A model generated the notes under the pieces. That model was not told the origin of the DNA and did not search any database. It saw only the letters and a list, made by a program, of their open reading frames with translations. DNA of 64,000 nucleotides from positions 1 to 64,000 of the forward strand of contig QXXC01000006.1 in NCBI GenBank assembly GCA_009911305.1. The letters are read 5' to 3'. A program made the position numbers and the translations under genes. How positions within the stretch are numbered: the first letter of the stretch is position 1; the number at the start of each line of letters is the position of its first letter. Below, piece by piece: positions 25,476-34,171 of the stretch. This stretch comes from Clostridiaceae bacterium. Its GTDB lineage: Bacteria; Bacillota; Clostridia; Lachnospirales; Lachnospiraceae.

Positions 25476-27764
25476 TTATACGTCAGGCCCGGCGGCGCTT
25501 ATTCCTAAACCGTCCGCATCGCCGCTTTCCATGATCTCCCGGATCCGATCCTTTAAGCCGCAGTAGCGCTTCTGCTCCAGGGCGTTGTCAACCATCTGCT
25601 GGAATACGCCGGGCAGGCCGACCAGGCAGGCGCACGCGCGGGCCCTGGTCACTGCCGTATAGATTAAGTTCCTTGTCATGAGCATGCGCGGGCCGCTGTA
25701 GATCGGGATCACCACCGCCGGGTATTCGCTCCCCTGCGATTTGTGGATGGTGATGGCATAGGCAAGCTCCAGCTCCTCGAGCTGCTTAAAGCTGTATTCT
25801 ACCCGTTTTCCCTCGTCAAATTCCACGGTGAGGAGCTCTGCGAACAGATTCAGCTCCCGGATCACCCCCATGTCTCCGTTAAATACGCCTGCGCCCTTGT
25901 CAGCCGGGATGTTGTTTTTATAGATCGTCCACTCAATCTGGTAGTTGTTTTTGATCTGCATGACCTTGTCTCCCAGCCGGAACACGCAGCCCGCAGCTTC
26001 CTTTTCCGGCTTTTCCGGGGACGGCGGGTTTAAGAATTCCTGCAGGATGGAGTTTAACCGCTCCACGCCCAGCGCCCCTTTGCGCATGGGAGTCATGATC
26101 TGGATATCAAATACGTCCGCATTTACATACCTCGGAAGCTTTTCCCGGACCAGCGTGATCATGGCGTTGATGATGGCGTTCGGCTCATCGCGCCTGATAA
26201 AAAGGAAGTCCCTGCTGGGCTTGCCCAGAGGGATGCGCTCTCCGCCGTTGATCCGGTGGGCGTTGACGGTGATATCGCTCTCCGCCGCCTGGCGGAAAAT
26301 GCGGGTCAGCTTCACCACCGGAAAGCTGCCTGACTCGATCATGTCGCGCAGAATATTTCCGGGGCCCACGCTGGGAAGCTGATCCACGTCCCCTACCAGG
26401 ATCAGGCGCGTTCCCACATTGACCGCCTGCAGAAGGGCATTCATGAGATGAATATCCACCATGGACATCTCGTCAATAATCAGAACATCTGCGTCAAGCG
26501 GATGTTCTGCGTTTCGCTCAAAATGCATATGGCCGCCCCGGCCCTTGTCATTCTCCTCCGGCATCCCGCTGATCTCCAGAAGGCGGTGGATCGTTCTGGC
26601 CTCGTAACCGGTGGCCTCGGTCATCCGCTTGGCCGCGCGGCCGGTGGGGGCCGCCAGGAGAATTTCCATATCCCCCAGCTCAAAATAGCGGATAATGGTA
26701 TTGATCGTGGTCGTCTTGCCTGTCCCCGGGCCTCCGGTGAGCACCAGAAGGCCGCTGTTTACAGCTCTTATGACAGCCTGAATCTGCAGCTCGTCCAGCT
26801 CTATCTTCTCCTGTGCCTGGATGCGCGCCAGATTCCTGCGGATCTCCTCCTCCGGCTCAGAGCCGGAAATATTCAGATCATACAGCATGCGGGCGATGTT
26901 GAGCTCCATATAGTAATACTGGGCAGCATAGACATTGGCCCGTTCCCCGTCCAAACCCGCCCGTTTGACCACCAGGCGCTTGTCGATCTGCATGTCCATC
27001 AGGTAGCCGCCGATGGAATCTGGACTGACCTGCAAAAGCTCCGCCGCCTGCTGCGCGAGCTCCTCCTGCGGCAGGTATGTATGACCATTCGCCGAGGCCT
27101 GTAAAAGCGTGTACAGGATGCCGCTCCTGATGCGGAAATCCGCGTCCGGGACAATGCCGATTTTCGCGGCAATCTCATCCGCCATTTTAAAGCCCACGCC
27201 CGGGATGTCGTCAGCGAGCTTGTACGGATTCGCCTCCAGAACGGTATAGAGGGCCGGCCCGTATTCCTGATAAATCTTCACTGCCAGATTGATCGAAATG
27301 CCGTAATTCTGCAGATACATCATGGCCTGGCGCATATCGCGCTTGGCCTCGATCTGTTCCCCGATCGCCATGGCCATCTTCTCGCTGATTCCCTTGATCT
27401 CCGCCAGGCGTTCCGGCTCCTCCTCCATGATACGGAAGGTATCTGCCTTGAATTTTTTAACAATACGGGCGGCCAGGGCCGCTCCCACGCCCTTTATGGC
27501 CCCGGATCCCAGATACCGCTCCATGGAAACCGTGTCCTCCGGCGCTCTCAGCTCATACTCCTCAACCGATAGCTGTTCCCCGTAAACCGGATGCTCGGTC
27601 ATGCGCCCCTTTGCCTCTATCAGTTCGCCCTCTGCGATATAGGAAAAGGCGCCGACCAGGATATATTCCTCCCCGTCCTCTGACCCGGAAACGCTTAAAA
27701 CCGTATAGCCGTTGTCCTGGTTGCGGTATTTTATCTTTTCTACGTATCCTTTAACTGTCGCCAT
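25476..27764 (-). CDS. recD2: RecD2-type ATP-dependent DNA helicase
   Basis: The 762-residue protein is a RecD-like helicase without RecBC. It has an N-terminal OB-like region (about 1-75), helix-hairpin-helix repeats (GAIKGVGAALAARI, DIPGVGFKMADEI), Walker A GGPGTGKTTTINT (about 343-355), Walker B VLIIDEMSMVD, motif VGDVDQLPSVGPGNIL, and the C-terminal UvrD-like part AYAITIHKSQGSEYPAVV and TAVTRAR. The enzyme unwinds DNA 5' to 3' and acts in repair. It lies between mreB and comF in one direction. Confidence 0.95.
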   Translation of the reverse strand: MATVKGYVEKIKYRNQDNGYTVLSVSGSEDGEEYILVGAFSYIAEGELIEAKGRMTEHPVYGEQLSVEEYELRAPEDTVSMERYLGSGAIKGVGAALAARIVKKFKADTFRIMEEEPERLAEIKGISEKMAMAIGEQIEAKRDMRQAMMYLQNYGISINLAVKIYQEYGPALYTVLEANPYKLADDIPGVGFKMADEIAAKIGIVPDADFRIRSGILYTLLQASANGHTYLPQEELAQQAAELLQVSPDSIGGYLMDMQIDKRLVVKRAGLDGERANVYAAQYYYMELNIARMLYDLNISGSEPEEEIRRNLARIQAQEKIELDELQIQAVIRAVNSGLLVLTGGPGTGKTTTINTIIRYFELGDMEILLAAPTGRAAKRMTEATGYEARTIHRLLEISGMPEENDKGRGGHMHFERNAEHPLDADVLIIDEMSMVDIHLMNALLQAVNVGTRLILVGDVDQLPSVGPGNILRDMIESGSFPVVKLTRIFRQAAESDITVNAHRINGGERIPLGKPSRDFLFIRRDEPNAIINAMITLVREKLPRYVNADVFDIQIMTPMRKGALGVERLNSILQEFLNPPSPEKPEKEAAGCVFRLGDKVMQIKNNYQIEWTIYKNNIPADKGAGVFNGDMGVIRELNLFAELLTVEFDEGKRVEYSFKQLEELELAYAITIHKSQGSEYPAVVIPIYSGPRMLMTRNLIYTAVTRARACACLVGLPGVFQQMVDNALEQKRYCGLKDRIREIMESGDADGLGISAAGPDV

Positions 27765-27778
27765 AAGCTTTCATACGC

Positions 27779-28783
27779 CTAATCGAAATTTTTCATTCCC
27801 TCTCCGTGGGCGAACTCAATGAATTTTCCGGTCCCGATCGCCACGGCGGTCAGCGGATCTTCCGCTATCATGGTGGTAATGCCTGTCTTCTCCTCGATCA
27901 GCGCGTCCAGGCCGCTTAAGAGAGAGCCTCCTCCGGTCAGAACGATGCCTCTGTCGAATATATCCGCCGCCAGCTCCGGCGGCGTGCGCTCCAGCACATT
28001 GTGTACGGCGTCCACGATCTGGAGCGCCGGCTCCCGCAGCGCCTCCAGCGTCTCGTCCGATGTCACCATGATCGTCTTCGGCAGCCCTGTCACCAGGTTC
28101 CGGCCGCGCACCTCCATGGTCACAGGCTCCGGCCGGCGGTACGCGGCCCCGATATTGATCTTCATCTCCTCAGCCGTCCGCTCTCCGATCAGGAGATTGT
28201 GCTTTTTCCTCATATACCGCACCAGCGCCTCGTCAAAATCATCTCCGGCCACTTTAATCGATGCGCTCACCACCGTGCCTCCCAGGGAAATCACGGCGAT
28301 ATCCGCCGTACCGCCTCCGATATCCACAATCATATTCCCGCAGGCCTTTGCGATATCGATCCCGGCCCCGATCGCGGCCGCCACCGGCTCCTCAATGATC
28401 GTGACCTCCCTCGCGCCGGCCAGGTACGTCGCATCCTCCACGGCCTTTCGCTCCACCTCCGTGGCCCCGCTGGGGATGCAGACGCTGATCCGCGGCTTGC
28501 GCAGCGTCTTCTTGCCCACGGCTTTATTGATAAAATATTTTAACATCTTCTCTGTCACTGTATAATCAGAGATCACGCCCTGACGGAGCGGGCGTACGGC
28601 CACGATATTGCCCGGCGTCCTGCCGATCATCAGACGCGCCTCCTCGCCGATCGCCTTGATCTGATTGCTGTCACGGTCAATCGCCACGACGGACGGTTCC
28701 TTTAAAACAACGCCCTTGCCCTTGATATATACAAGAATGCTGGCCGTTCCCAGATCAATCCCAATGTCGTTGGACATCATCAT
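27779..28783 (-). CDS. mreB: Rod-shape actin homologue MreB
   Basis: The 334-residue protein has actin-fold nucleotide motifs: IGIDLGTASILVYIKGKGVV (phosphate 1), GNMIVDIGGGTADIAVISLGG (phosphate 2), and DRGIVLTGGGSLLSGLD (adenosine). It is a cytoplasmic filament that guides cell-wall synthesis. The length and the C-terminal EFAHGEGMKNFD fit MreB/Mbl proteins; which paralogue it is cannot be told. It is not followed by mreC/mreD but by recD2, so it is probably the isolated copy. GGAGG lies 10 bp before the first of three ATG codons. Confidence 0.93.
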   Translation of the reverse strand: MMMSNDIGIDLGTASILVYIKGKGVVLKEPSVVAIDRDSNQIKAIGEEARLMIGRTPGNIVAVRPLRQGVISDYTVTEKMLKYFINKAVGKKTLRKPRISVCIPSGATEVERKAVEDATYLAGAREVTIIEEPVAAAIGAGIDIAKACGNMIVDIGGGTADIAVISLGGTVVSASIKVAGDDFDEALVRYMRKKHNLLIGERTAEEMKINIGAAYRRPEPVTMEVRGRNLVTGLPKTIMVTSDETLEALREPALQIVDAVHNVLERTPPELAADIFDRGIVLTGGGSLLSGLDALIEEKTGITTMIAEDPLTAVAIGTGKFIEFAHGEGMKNFD

Positions 28784-28848
28784 ACTTGTTCATCCTCCTG
28801 CTTGTATTCTCTATCATTATTATCCCATTTACATATCCTGTTTAAACG

Positions 28849-28887
28849 AAAAAAACTGTAACAGTTCATTTAACCTTACCGTTACAG
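28849..28887 (-). terminator. Terminator-like hairpin in the mreB leader
   Basis: On the minus strand CTGTAAC...GTTACAG is followed by seven T. It stands between a probable promoter and mreB, so it could be an attenuator or end a short leader RNA. Its sequence resembles the nearby palindromic repeat family. Confidence 0.55.
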
Positions 28888-28925
28888 GCAGACGCCTTTC
28901 ATTCAGGCATACTATACCATTTACT

Positions 28926-28954
28926 ATTATATACAATTTCAACCCCTTTTCAAA
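28926..28954 (-). promoter_or_regulatory. Possible mreB promoter
   Basis: On the minus strand TTTGAA (28949-28954), 17 bp and TATAAT (28926-28931). The transcript would run through the terminator-like hairpin at 28849-28887. Confidence 0.4.
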
Positions 28955-29037
28955 GGGTTTTTTGTTTTTTTATTATCTTTAGATTTTTTTAATTCCCGGT
29001 ACACATTTTTGTCACAATTTTCTCCTATAATGCAAAT

Positions 29038-29181
29038 ATGTTACTCGAAAGGGTAACAGGCCTTTGTTTCAAGGAACACTTGAAATAATAAAGCTTTTTC
29101 ATACTCATACCTGCTAAGGGCAAAACCTTAGCAGGCCCCCCTAACTTACTGCCGCTCCGGTCTTTTGCCGAAGCGTTTTTT
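29038..29181 (+). ncRNA. Candidate small RNA 1 with C-rich tail after a hairpin
   Basis: A TATAAT (29026-29031) would start transcription near 29038. The transcript then has hairpins GTTAC/GTAAC (29040-29057) and TTTCAAG/CTTGAAA. A perfect 10-bp stem CCTGCTAAGG/CCTTAGCAGG (29110-29135) follows, then CCCCCC. It ends in a terminator, CGCT-CGG/CCG-AGCG with TTTTTT (29153-29181). No ORF is present. The C-rich single strand could pair with Shine-Dalgarno regions. Evidence is structural only, and the -35 is weak. It resembles the unit at 29306-29390. Confidence 0.45.
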
Positions 29182-29305
29182 CGGTTATGGAGGCACAGCC
29201 CGGAAGGTGTGTGAACCGCGCAAAATTTATTTATTTACAATTATTTTTAGTTTTATTTTATAGAATATCCATATTTTCAACACATTTTGCTGGCATAATA
29301 AAAGC

Positions 29306-29390
29306 ATAAACATAAATAAAGTAGTTTATACTTCCTGCCGGGATCAAGGGCCCGGCAGGTCCCCCCCTAATTAAGCCAGTTTCTTTTTTA
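29306..29390 (+). ncRNA. Candidate small RNA 2, similar in layout to candidate 1
   Basis: Downstream of CATAAT (29294-29299), the plus strand has AATAAAGTAGTTTATACTT, then CCTGCCGGG/CCCGGCAGG, then CCCCCCC and TAATTAAG, ending in TTTCTTTTTT. The order (AATAAAG, TATACTT-like, CCTGC hairpin, C-run, TAA) repeats that of the first unit about 200 bp upstream. No clear terminator hairpin follows the C-run. The rest of the 28784-29470 gap is AT-rich with no gene. Confidence 0.35.
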
Positions 29391-29410
29391 TATACCTACC
29401 ATTCCCAATA

Positions 29411-29460
29411 AAAGCAACAGACAGGCCCCCATCGGCTGAGAGTCCGATGGGGGCCTTGTC
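29411..29460 (-). terminator. Terminator of the hexitol PTS operon
   Basis: A 13-bp GC-rich perfect stem (29423-29435 with 29444-29456) follows ptsI on the minus strand, with a loosely T-rich 3' tail. Confidence 0.8.
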
Positions 29461-29470
29461 TATTGACCGC

Positions 29471-31069
29471 TTATTTCAAAATCTGTTCTCTGACGTAATC
29501 CACGCTGCCGGCAGACATGCTGAATTCGTCCAGTCCCAGTTCAAGCAGCAGCTTCACGGCCCTGGGATCGCCGGCCATCTCTCCACACATTCCGACCTTG
29601 ATGCCCTTTTTATGGCCCGCGGCGATGATCTGCCCCACTGCCTTTACGACAGCCGGATGGAAGTAATCGTACCTGTCTGCAATCCGCCGGTTCCCACGGT
29701 CCACGGCCAGAAGGTACTGAGTGAGGTCATTGGTTCCGATGCTGAAAAAGTCGGCTTCTTCTGCGAATTCCTCTGCAAGAAGGACGCTGGCCGGCGTTTC
29801 CATCATCATGCCCATGGGAATTGCCTCGTCAAAAGCAATGCCTTCTGCGGCGAGCTCTCTTTTGCACTCCTCTGCCAGGGCTCTCGCCTCCCGGAGCTCT
29901 TCGGGGGAAATAATCATGGGGAACATGATGCGCACATGGCCGAATGCGCTTGCGCGCAGGATTGCCCTGAGCTGTGTTTTAAACATATCCTTCATATCAA
30001 GCGAAACGCGGATGGCGCGCCAGCCCAGGAACGGGTTTTCCTCCTCGTCAAAACTGAAATAGGGAAGTCCCTTGTCCCCGCCGATATCCAGGGTGCGGAT
30101 CGTGAGCTCCGGCGGGATCAGCTCCGCCGCCTCCTTATAAACCGCAAACTGTTCCTCCTCTGTGGGGAAATGGTCGTTTTCCATATAGAGAAGCTCGCTT
30201 CGGAACAGTCCCACGCCGTCGATGTTCATTTCCAGAGCGCGCCGGATGTCCTCCGCATTGCCTACATTGGCGCAGAGGGCGATCCGTTTTCCGTCCTTTG
30301 TGACGGCCGCCTGCTGCCGCAGAGCCTTTAAGCGTGCGCGTTCGCTCTCATACGCCTCTTTTTTCTGCTGATACCCGGCCAGGGTTTCCCCGTCGGGATC
30401 CACCACGATCACACCGTCCCCGGCATCCATGCAGACCAGGGAGCCGTCCGTGAGTTTTCGCAGGATCCCGCTCACACCGACCAGAGTGGGGATATTCAGG
30501 CTTTTGGCGATAATGGATACATGGCTCGTCACGCCGCCCTCTTCGGTAATGATTCCTTTTACGATCTCCGGGCGCAGCTTTACCGTGTCCGACGGGTAGA
30601 GATCCCTTGCGGCTACGATGACCTCTTCTTTTATATTCCCCAGATCCGGCCTCTGTATGCCCTTTAACACAGCCATCAGGCGCTTTCCGATGTCGCGCAC
30701 GTCAGCGGCCCGCTCCCTCATATACTCATCGTCCATCATTTCAAAAATCGCGGCGAATTCCTCGATGGTGTTGTGTACTGCGAGCTGGACGTTCATGCGC
30801 TCTCCCGTGATCCTTGCCTCCACACCCTCCTTGAGGGTGAAATCCCCTGCGATCTCTAAGTGAGCCGCGAAGATCGGGTTCTCCTTTGCCAGAAGCTCCA
30901 GTTCCTTTTGAACCGCCTCTTTTGCTTTGCTAAACTTTTCACATTCTGTCCCGGCCTGATCGGCGGCGATCAGGCCGCCGTCAGGGCTGAAATCCGGTTC
31001 CAGGTATCTGTATACCGGGGCGACCGCAACTCCTCTTGAGGCGGTCTTCTCAACATCGATCCGCTCCAT
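29471..31069 (-). CDS. ptsI: Phosphoenolpyruvate-protein phosphotransferase (PTS enzyme I)
   Basis: Transfers phosphate from PEP to HPr. The 532 residues are somewhat short for the family (about 540-575). The phosphorylated His183 lies in GGVTSHVSIIAKS. PEP-binding motifs include RTLDIGGDKGLPYF, FLGWRAIRVSLD, MFPMI, SIGTNDLTQYLLAVDR and the C-terminal GMCGEMAGD. It is the last gene of the hexitol operon, 2 bp after ptsH. This may be the general EI of the cell or a dedicated one; the window cannot tell. Confidence 0.95.
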   Translation of the reverse strand: MERIDVEKTASRGVAVAPVYRYLEPDFSPDGGLIAADQAGTECEKFSKAKEAVQKELELLAKENPIFAAHLEIAGDFTLKEGVEARITGERMNVQLAVHNTIEEFAAIFEMMDDEYMRERAADVRDIGKRLMAVLKGIQRPDLGNIKEEVIVAARDLYPSDTVKLRPEIVKGIITEEGGVTSHVSIIAKSLNIPTLVGVSGILRKLTDGSLVCMDAGDGVIVVDPDGETLAGYQQKKEAYESERARLKALRQQAAVTKDGKRIALCANVGNAEDIRRALEMNIDGVGLFRSELLYMENDHFPTEEEQFAVYKEAAELIPPELTIRTLDIGGDKGLPYFSFDEEENPFLGWRAIRVSLDMKDMFKTQLRAILRASAFGHVRIMFPMIISPEELREARALAEECKRELAAEGIAFDEAIPMGMMMETPASVLLAEEFAEEADFFSIGTNDLTQYLLAVDRGNRRIADRYDYFHPAVVKAVGQIIAAGHKKGIKVGMCGEMAGDPRAVKLLLELGLDEFSMSAGSVDYVREQILK

Positions 31070-31071
31070 TC

Positions 31072-31335
31072 CTATTCTCCCAATCCGCTCTCAATCAGAT
31101 CCGCTACAGTCTGCAAATCTTCCTCTTGTGTCTCCCCGCTGCACTCCAGAACGATCTCGCTGCCGTTCTTGATCGCTGCTGCCATGATGTTTAACACGCT
31201 TTTCGCCTGGATCCGCTTCTCCCCATATACCAATATAACGTCTGATTTACACTTCCCGGCCGCCTGAGCCAGAAGGGCCGCGGGCCTTGCATGAAGGCCG
31301 GACGGGTTGGAAATAACGATTTTCTTTGATACCAT
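31072..31335 (-). CDS. ptsH: PTS phosphocarrier protein HPr
   Basis: An 87-residue protein with the active His15 in PSGLHARPAALLA and the regulatory Ser46 in QAKSVLNIMAA. It can therefore both carry phosphate to IIA proteins and take part in CcpA-type catabolite control. GAGGAGAGAGG precedes the ATG. It lies between a dehydrogenase gene and ptsI in the hexitol operon. Confidence 0.96.
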   Translation of the reverse strand: MVSKKIVISNPSGLHARPAALLAQAAGKCKSDVILVYGEKRIQAKSVLNIMAAAIKNGSEIVLECSGETQEEDLQTVADLIESGLGE

Positions 31336-31378
31336 ATTGCCTCTCTCCTCTACATGATTGATCCTTGTCCCTGTCTGC

Positions 31379-32644
31379 TTACGCCTCTACCCCAAAGTGC
31401 TCAAACAGGATCCTCTCCGCCTCGGCGTTCCAGAGCCCGCGGTTCTTTTTACATGCCTCGTCCAGCTTTTTGAACAGAGGATCTGTTTTTCCCAGCTCCT
31501 CAAAGTCCTCAATCGCCGTCAGCGGCATGTCAAACTGGGTGTAGGTCAGCTTCTTTCCGCCCGGGATATTGGGAAGGTTCAAAGTCGCTTCTGCGATGCT
31601 GTCGATTCCGCCCACGTGCGTTACCATCACCGCCGGCTCGATCCTTCCTTTGGCCGCCAGCTCGTTCGCCTCAATTAAGTCGTCATTGTTTCCGCCTGTG
31701 GTCCCCAGGATATGGGCGCTGGTATAGTGGACATTGTATAAATTGATCTCGCCCTTAAACTGGTTATCCGTGGGGCCTGCAAAGAAGTTTAAGCAGCCGT
31801 CGAACGCCAGAAGCTGATCGCCCATCTCCGCCACCTTGCGGTTGGGAATATAGACGAACACGTCATCATAGCCCTTTCCGCCCGTGATATCCTTGAGCTC
31901 CTTAACCGGATCCGCCATTTTGGCCGTATTGACATAGAGAAGCTCAACCCCGTTCTCCGCGGCCTTTGACTCCGGTATCACCTCGCGGGCCCGGGCCAGC
32001 TTGGCGTCGTCGATGTCTGTCACCACGATGCGCTTCGGCCTGTTCTCAAACTGGATGCCGTAGCTGACCGCGCCCAGCCCCATGGGGCCGCAGCCGCCCA
32101 GAATGATGATGTCGCCGCCTTCTTTTGTACCGCCCGCCAGATCATGATTCCTCTTATTTGTGTGGTAATTGCCGTGATAACCGCCGATGATACAGCTCAT
32201 CGGCTCGCCTAAGGACGCCTCAAAGAAGCTCTCGCCTTCATACGGCATCAGGCAGCCCAGCTCCATTACCTCATGAGGGATAATGCAGTACGTACATGCC
32301 CCGCCGAAATACTCGTAAGAATAACCGGGGGACGCCAGGCTTCCCTTGTAGTTGAGCGCCGGCTGCTGCGCGAACTTCATGCCCGGCTTAAACTGATCCT
32401 TCCATTTCTCCCCTACTTCAACAATCACGCCTGCAAATTCATGACCGATGATAACTGGGTTGGTGTCGATATTTTTCGGCGCTCTCTTATGGTTCTTTCC
32501 CTGCTCCGCCAGCTTATATGTGGACATGCAGATACTGTCGCTCATCACTTTGACAAGGATCTCGTCGTCCTTTATCGGCGGAAGCTCAAATTCCTCCAGG
32601 CGCAAATCTCTGGTTCCATACATTCTGACTGCCTTTGTCTTCAT
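31379..32644 (-). CDS. Zinc-type dehydrogenase, similar to L-sorbose-1-phosphate reductase (SorE-like)
   Basis: The 421-residue protein is a medium-chain dehydrogenase/reductase. The catalytic domain has Cys38 (DSICMSTYK) and GHEFAGVIVEVGE, and the nucleotide domain has IILGGCGPMGLGAVSYG. It resembles SorE-type sugar phosphate dehydrogenases rather than MtlD. In a mannitol-type PTS operon it should oxidise a hexitol phosphate. If, like SorE, it acts at the carbon next to the phosphate, mannitol-1-P would give fructose-1-P, the substrate of the kinase encoded just upstream. That is inference. GAGGAA precedes ATG; 43 bp separate it from ptsH. Confidence 0.82.
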   Translation of the reverse strand: MKTKAVRMYGTRDLRLEEFELPPIKDDEILVKVMSDSICMSTYKLAEQGKNHKRAPKNIDTNPVIIGHEFAGVIVEVGEKWKDQFKPGMKFAQQPALNYKGSLASPGYSYEYFGGACTYCIIPHEVMELGCLMPYEGESFFEASLGEPMSCIIGGYHGNYHTNKRNHDLAGGTKEGGDIIILGGCGPMGLGAVSYGIQFENRPKRIVVTDIDDAKLARAREVIPESKAAENGVELLYVNTAKMADPVKELKDITGGKGYDDVFVYIPNRKVAEMGDQLLAFDGCLNFFAGPTDNQFKGEINLYNVHYTSAHILGTTGGNNDDLIEANELAAKGRIEPAVMVTHVGGIDSIAEATLNLPNIPGGKKLTYTQFDMPLTAIEDFEELGKTDPLFKKLDEACKKNRGLWNAEAERILFEHFGVEA

Positions 32645-32649
32645 TTCCT

Positions 32650-33585
32650 CTATTCTCCTATCTTTTCCATAACAACCTGTTTCTTCAGATCCTCAACGGT
32701 TTCGCGGGACGGCGGCTTTGTGCCGATCGTGGTCACAGCCCCTGCGGAAGCGGCCATACACAGGCGGGCTGTCTCCACGCTGTCAAGCCCCGTTTCCCAG
32801 GAATACGCCAATGCCGCCACCATCGCATCCCCGGCCCCCACGGTCGAATGGGCCTTCACCGAAAGCGCCGGGCACCGGACCGAACGGCCTGGAAGCAGAA
32901 GCATCGCGCCGCTTCCCCCCATGGATACCGCGACCGTCCCGATTCCCTTATCCATCAGACCTTTCGCGATATCATAAAGCTCCCGGTCAGACGCGCGGTA
33001 ATCAATCCCCGCATACCCCTCCAGCTCCACGCGGTTCGGCTTGATAATATCCGGCACGGCCTCCAGGGCATATTTAAACAAATCCCCGTCCGCATCCAGA
33101 AGCGCTTTAGCTCCCTTTTCGTGTACCAGACAGATGATATCGCGGTAAATCGTCTTCTCCACCCCGCTGGGGATACTGCCCGAAAGGACAAACAGCACGC
33201 CGGGCTTCGCATACTCCAGGAGCCGGCTCTTCAGCTCCTCAAGCTCCTCCCGCCCAATAACAGGGCCGGGCTCGTTTAGTTCCGTCACCTCGCCGTTCTG
33301 CTCAAATACTTTGGTGTTTGTTCTCGTCTCACCCTGCACCCGGACAAAGCTTCCCTGAATTTCCTTTTCCTTTAACACATGTTCTATCGTTCTTCCCGCA
33401 TTGCCTCCCAAAAAGCCTGCGGCAATGCTCTCTCCGCCCAGCTCCCTGATGGTCTTGGAAACATTGATGCCCTTTCCTCCGGCGTCATACTCCACCCTTT
33501 TTATGCGGTTCAAGCCTCCCGGCTGCAGGGAATCGATCTCCACGGTCTTATCAATCGCAGGATTCATCGTCACTGTCACGATCAT
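32650..33585 (-). CDS. fruK: 1-phosphofructokinase-type PfkB kinase
   Basis: The 311-residue protein is a ribokinase-fold sugar-phosphate kinase: MIVTVTMNPAIDKT start, GGKGINVSKTIRELGG (about 37-52), TRTNTKVFE substrate region, and the ATP/catalytic STVGAGDAMVAALAYS near residue 254. The closest family is 1-phosphofructokinase (fructose-1-P to fructose-1,6-bisphosphate); tagatose-6-P or fructose-6-P kinase are possible alternatives. It lies 4 bp downstream of the IIA gene and 5 bp before the dehydrogenase gene, so it is tightly coupled to both. Confidence 0.85.
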   Translation of the reverse strand: MIVTVTMNPAIDKTVEIDSLQPGGLNRIKRVEYDAGGKGINVSKTIRELGGESIAAGFLGGNAGRTIEHVLKEKEIQGSFVRVQGETRTNTKVFEQNGEVTELNEPGPVIGREELEELKSRLLEYAKPGVLFVLSGSIPSGVEKTIYRDIICLVHEKGAKALLDADGDLFKYALEAVPDIIKPNRVELEGYAGIDYRASDRELYDIAKGLMDKGIGTVAVSMGGSGAMLLLPGRSVRCPALSVKAHSTVGAGDAMVAALAYSWETGLDSVETARLCMAASAGAVTTIGTKPPSRETVEDLKKQVVMEKIGE

Positions 33586-33589
33586 GGCC

Positions 33590-34057
33590 TTACTCCTTTT
33601 CTGTCAGTATCCCGTAAATGGTATCCACATCGCCCTCTGCCAGCCGCTTTGCCGCCGCCTCATCCAGCATCTTCTCCGCCACGGTAGACAGGATCGCCAG
33701 ATGCTCGTCGCCCACTCCCGCAATCCCGATCACCACATGAACCTCATTCCCGGCCCAGTCAATCCCCTGGGGAAATGTCATCACCGCAATCCCGGACGCC
33801 TTGATCGCCTTCTTCGCCGCCTCCACGCCGTGCGGAAGCGCCAGGCCGTTACCCATAAAGGTGGAAAATGATTTCTCCCTCTCCAGCATGGCCTCCACAT
33901 ACGGCTGATCCACGTAGCCGCTGTCCACCAGCATCTGCCCCACCTGCCGGATTACCTCCTCCTGCGACTGCGCCTCACTGTTCACCCGGATATTCCCGCG
34001 GTATAAGAGCGCTTTGCCCTCCGGGGCCTTTTCTTCCTTCTTTTTCTTAAAAAACAT
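33590..34057 (-). CDS. mtlF: PTS mannitol/fructose-type IIA protein
   Basis: The 155-residue protein is a stand-alone EIIA of the mannitol-fructose class, with phosphorylated His76 in GLALPHGVEAAKKAI and the usual flanking VEAMLEREKSFSTFMGNG and VIGIAGVGDEHLAILS. Start MFFKKKKEEK at 34057 is chosen because AGGAGGAGA lies 6 bp upstream; a longer frame has no such site. The N-terminal lysines (KKKKEEK) are an odd extension. It should hand phosphate to the IICB protein encoded upstream. Confidence 0.92.
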   Translation of the reverse strand: MFFKKKKEEKAPEGKALLYRGNIRVNSEAQSQEEVIRQVGQMLVDSGYVDQPYVEAMLEREKSFSTFMGNGLALPHGVEAAKKAIKASGIAVMTFPQGIDWAGNEVHVVIGIAGVGDEHLAILSTVAEKMLDEAAAKRLAEGDVDTIYGILTEKE

Positions 34058-34171
34058 GGATGTCTCCTCCTTTTCGTTCTTCATCTCTGGATACATTATA
34101 TCCCGAATGGTTTGAATGTTTCAATTTAAAGAAACCGGGATTTGGCATCATCCAATGACGCCATACGCTGT

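Noticed and set aside
29186..29222. GGAGGCACAGCC stretch considered as part of a c-di-GMP or other riboswitch
   Set aside because: The expected conserved core and pairing were not found and no gene follows on the plus strand.
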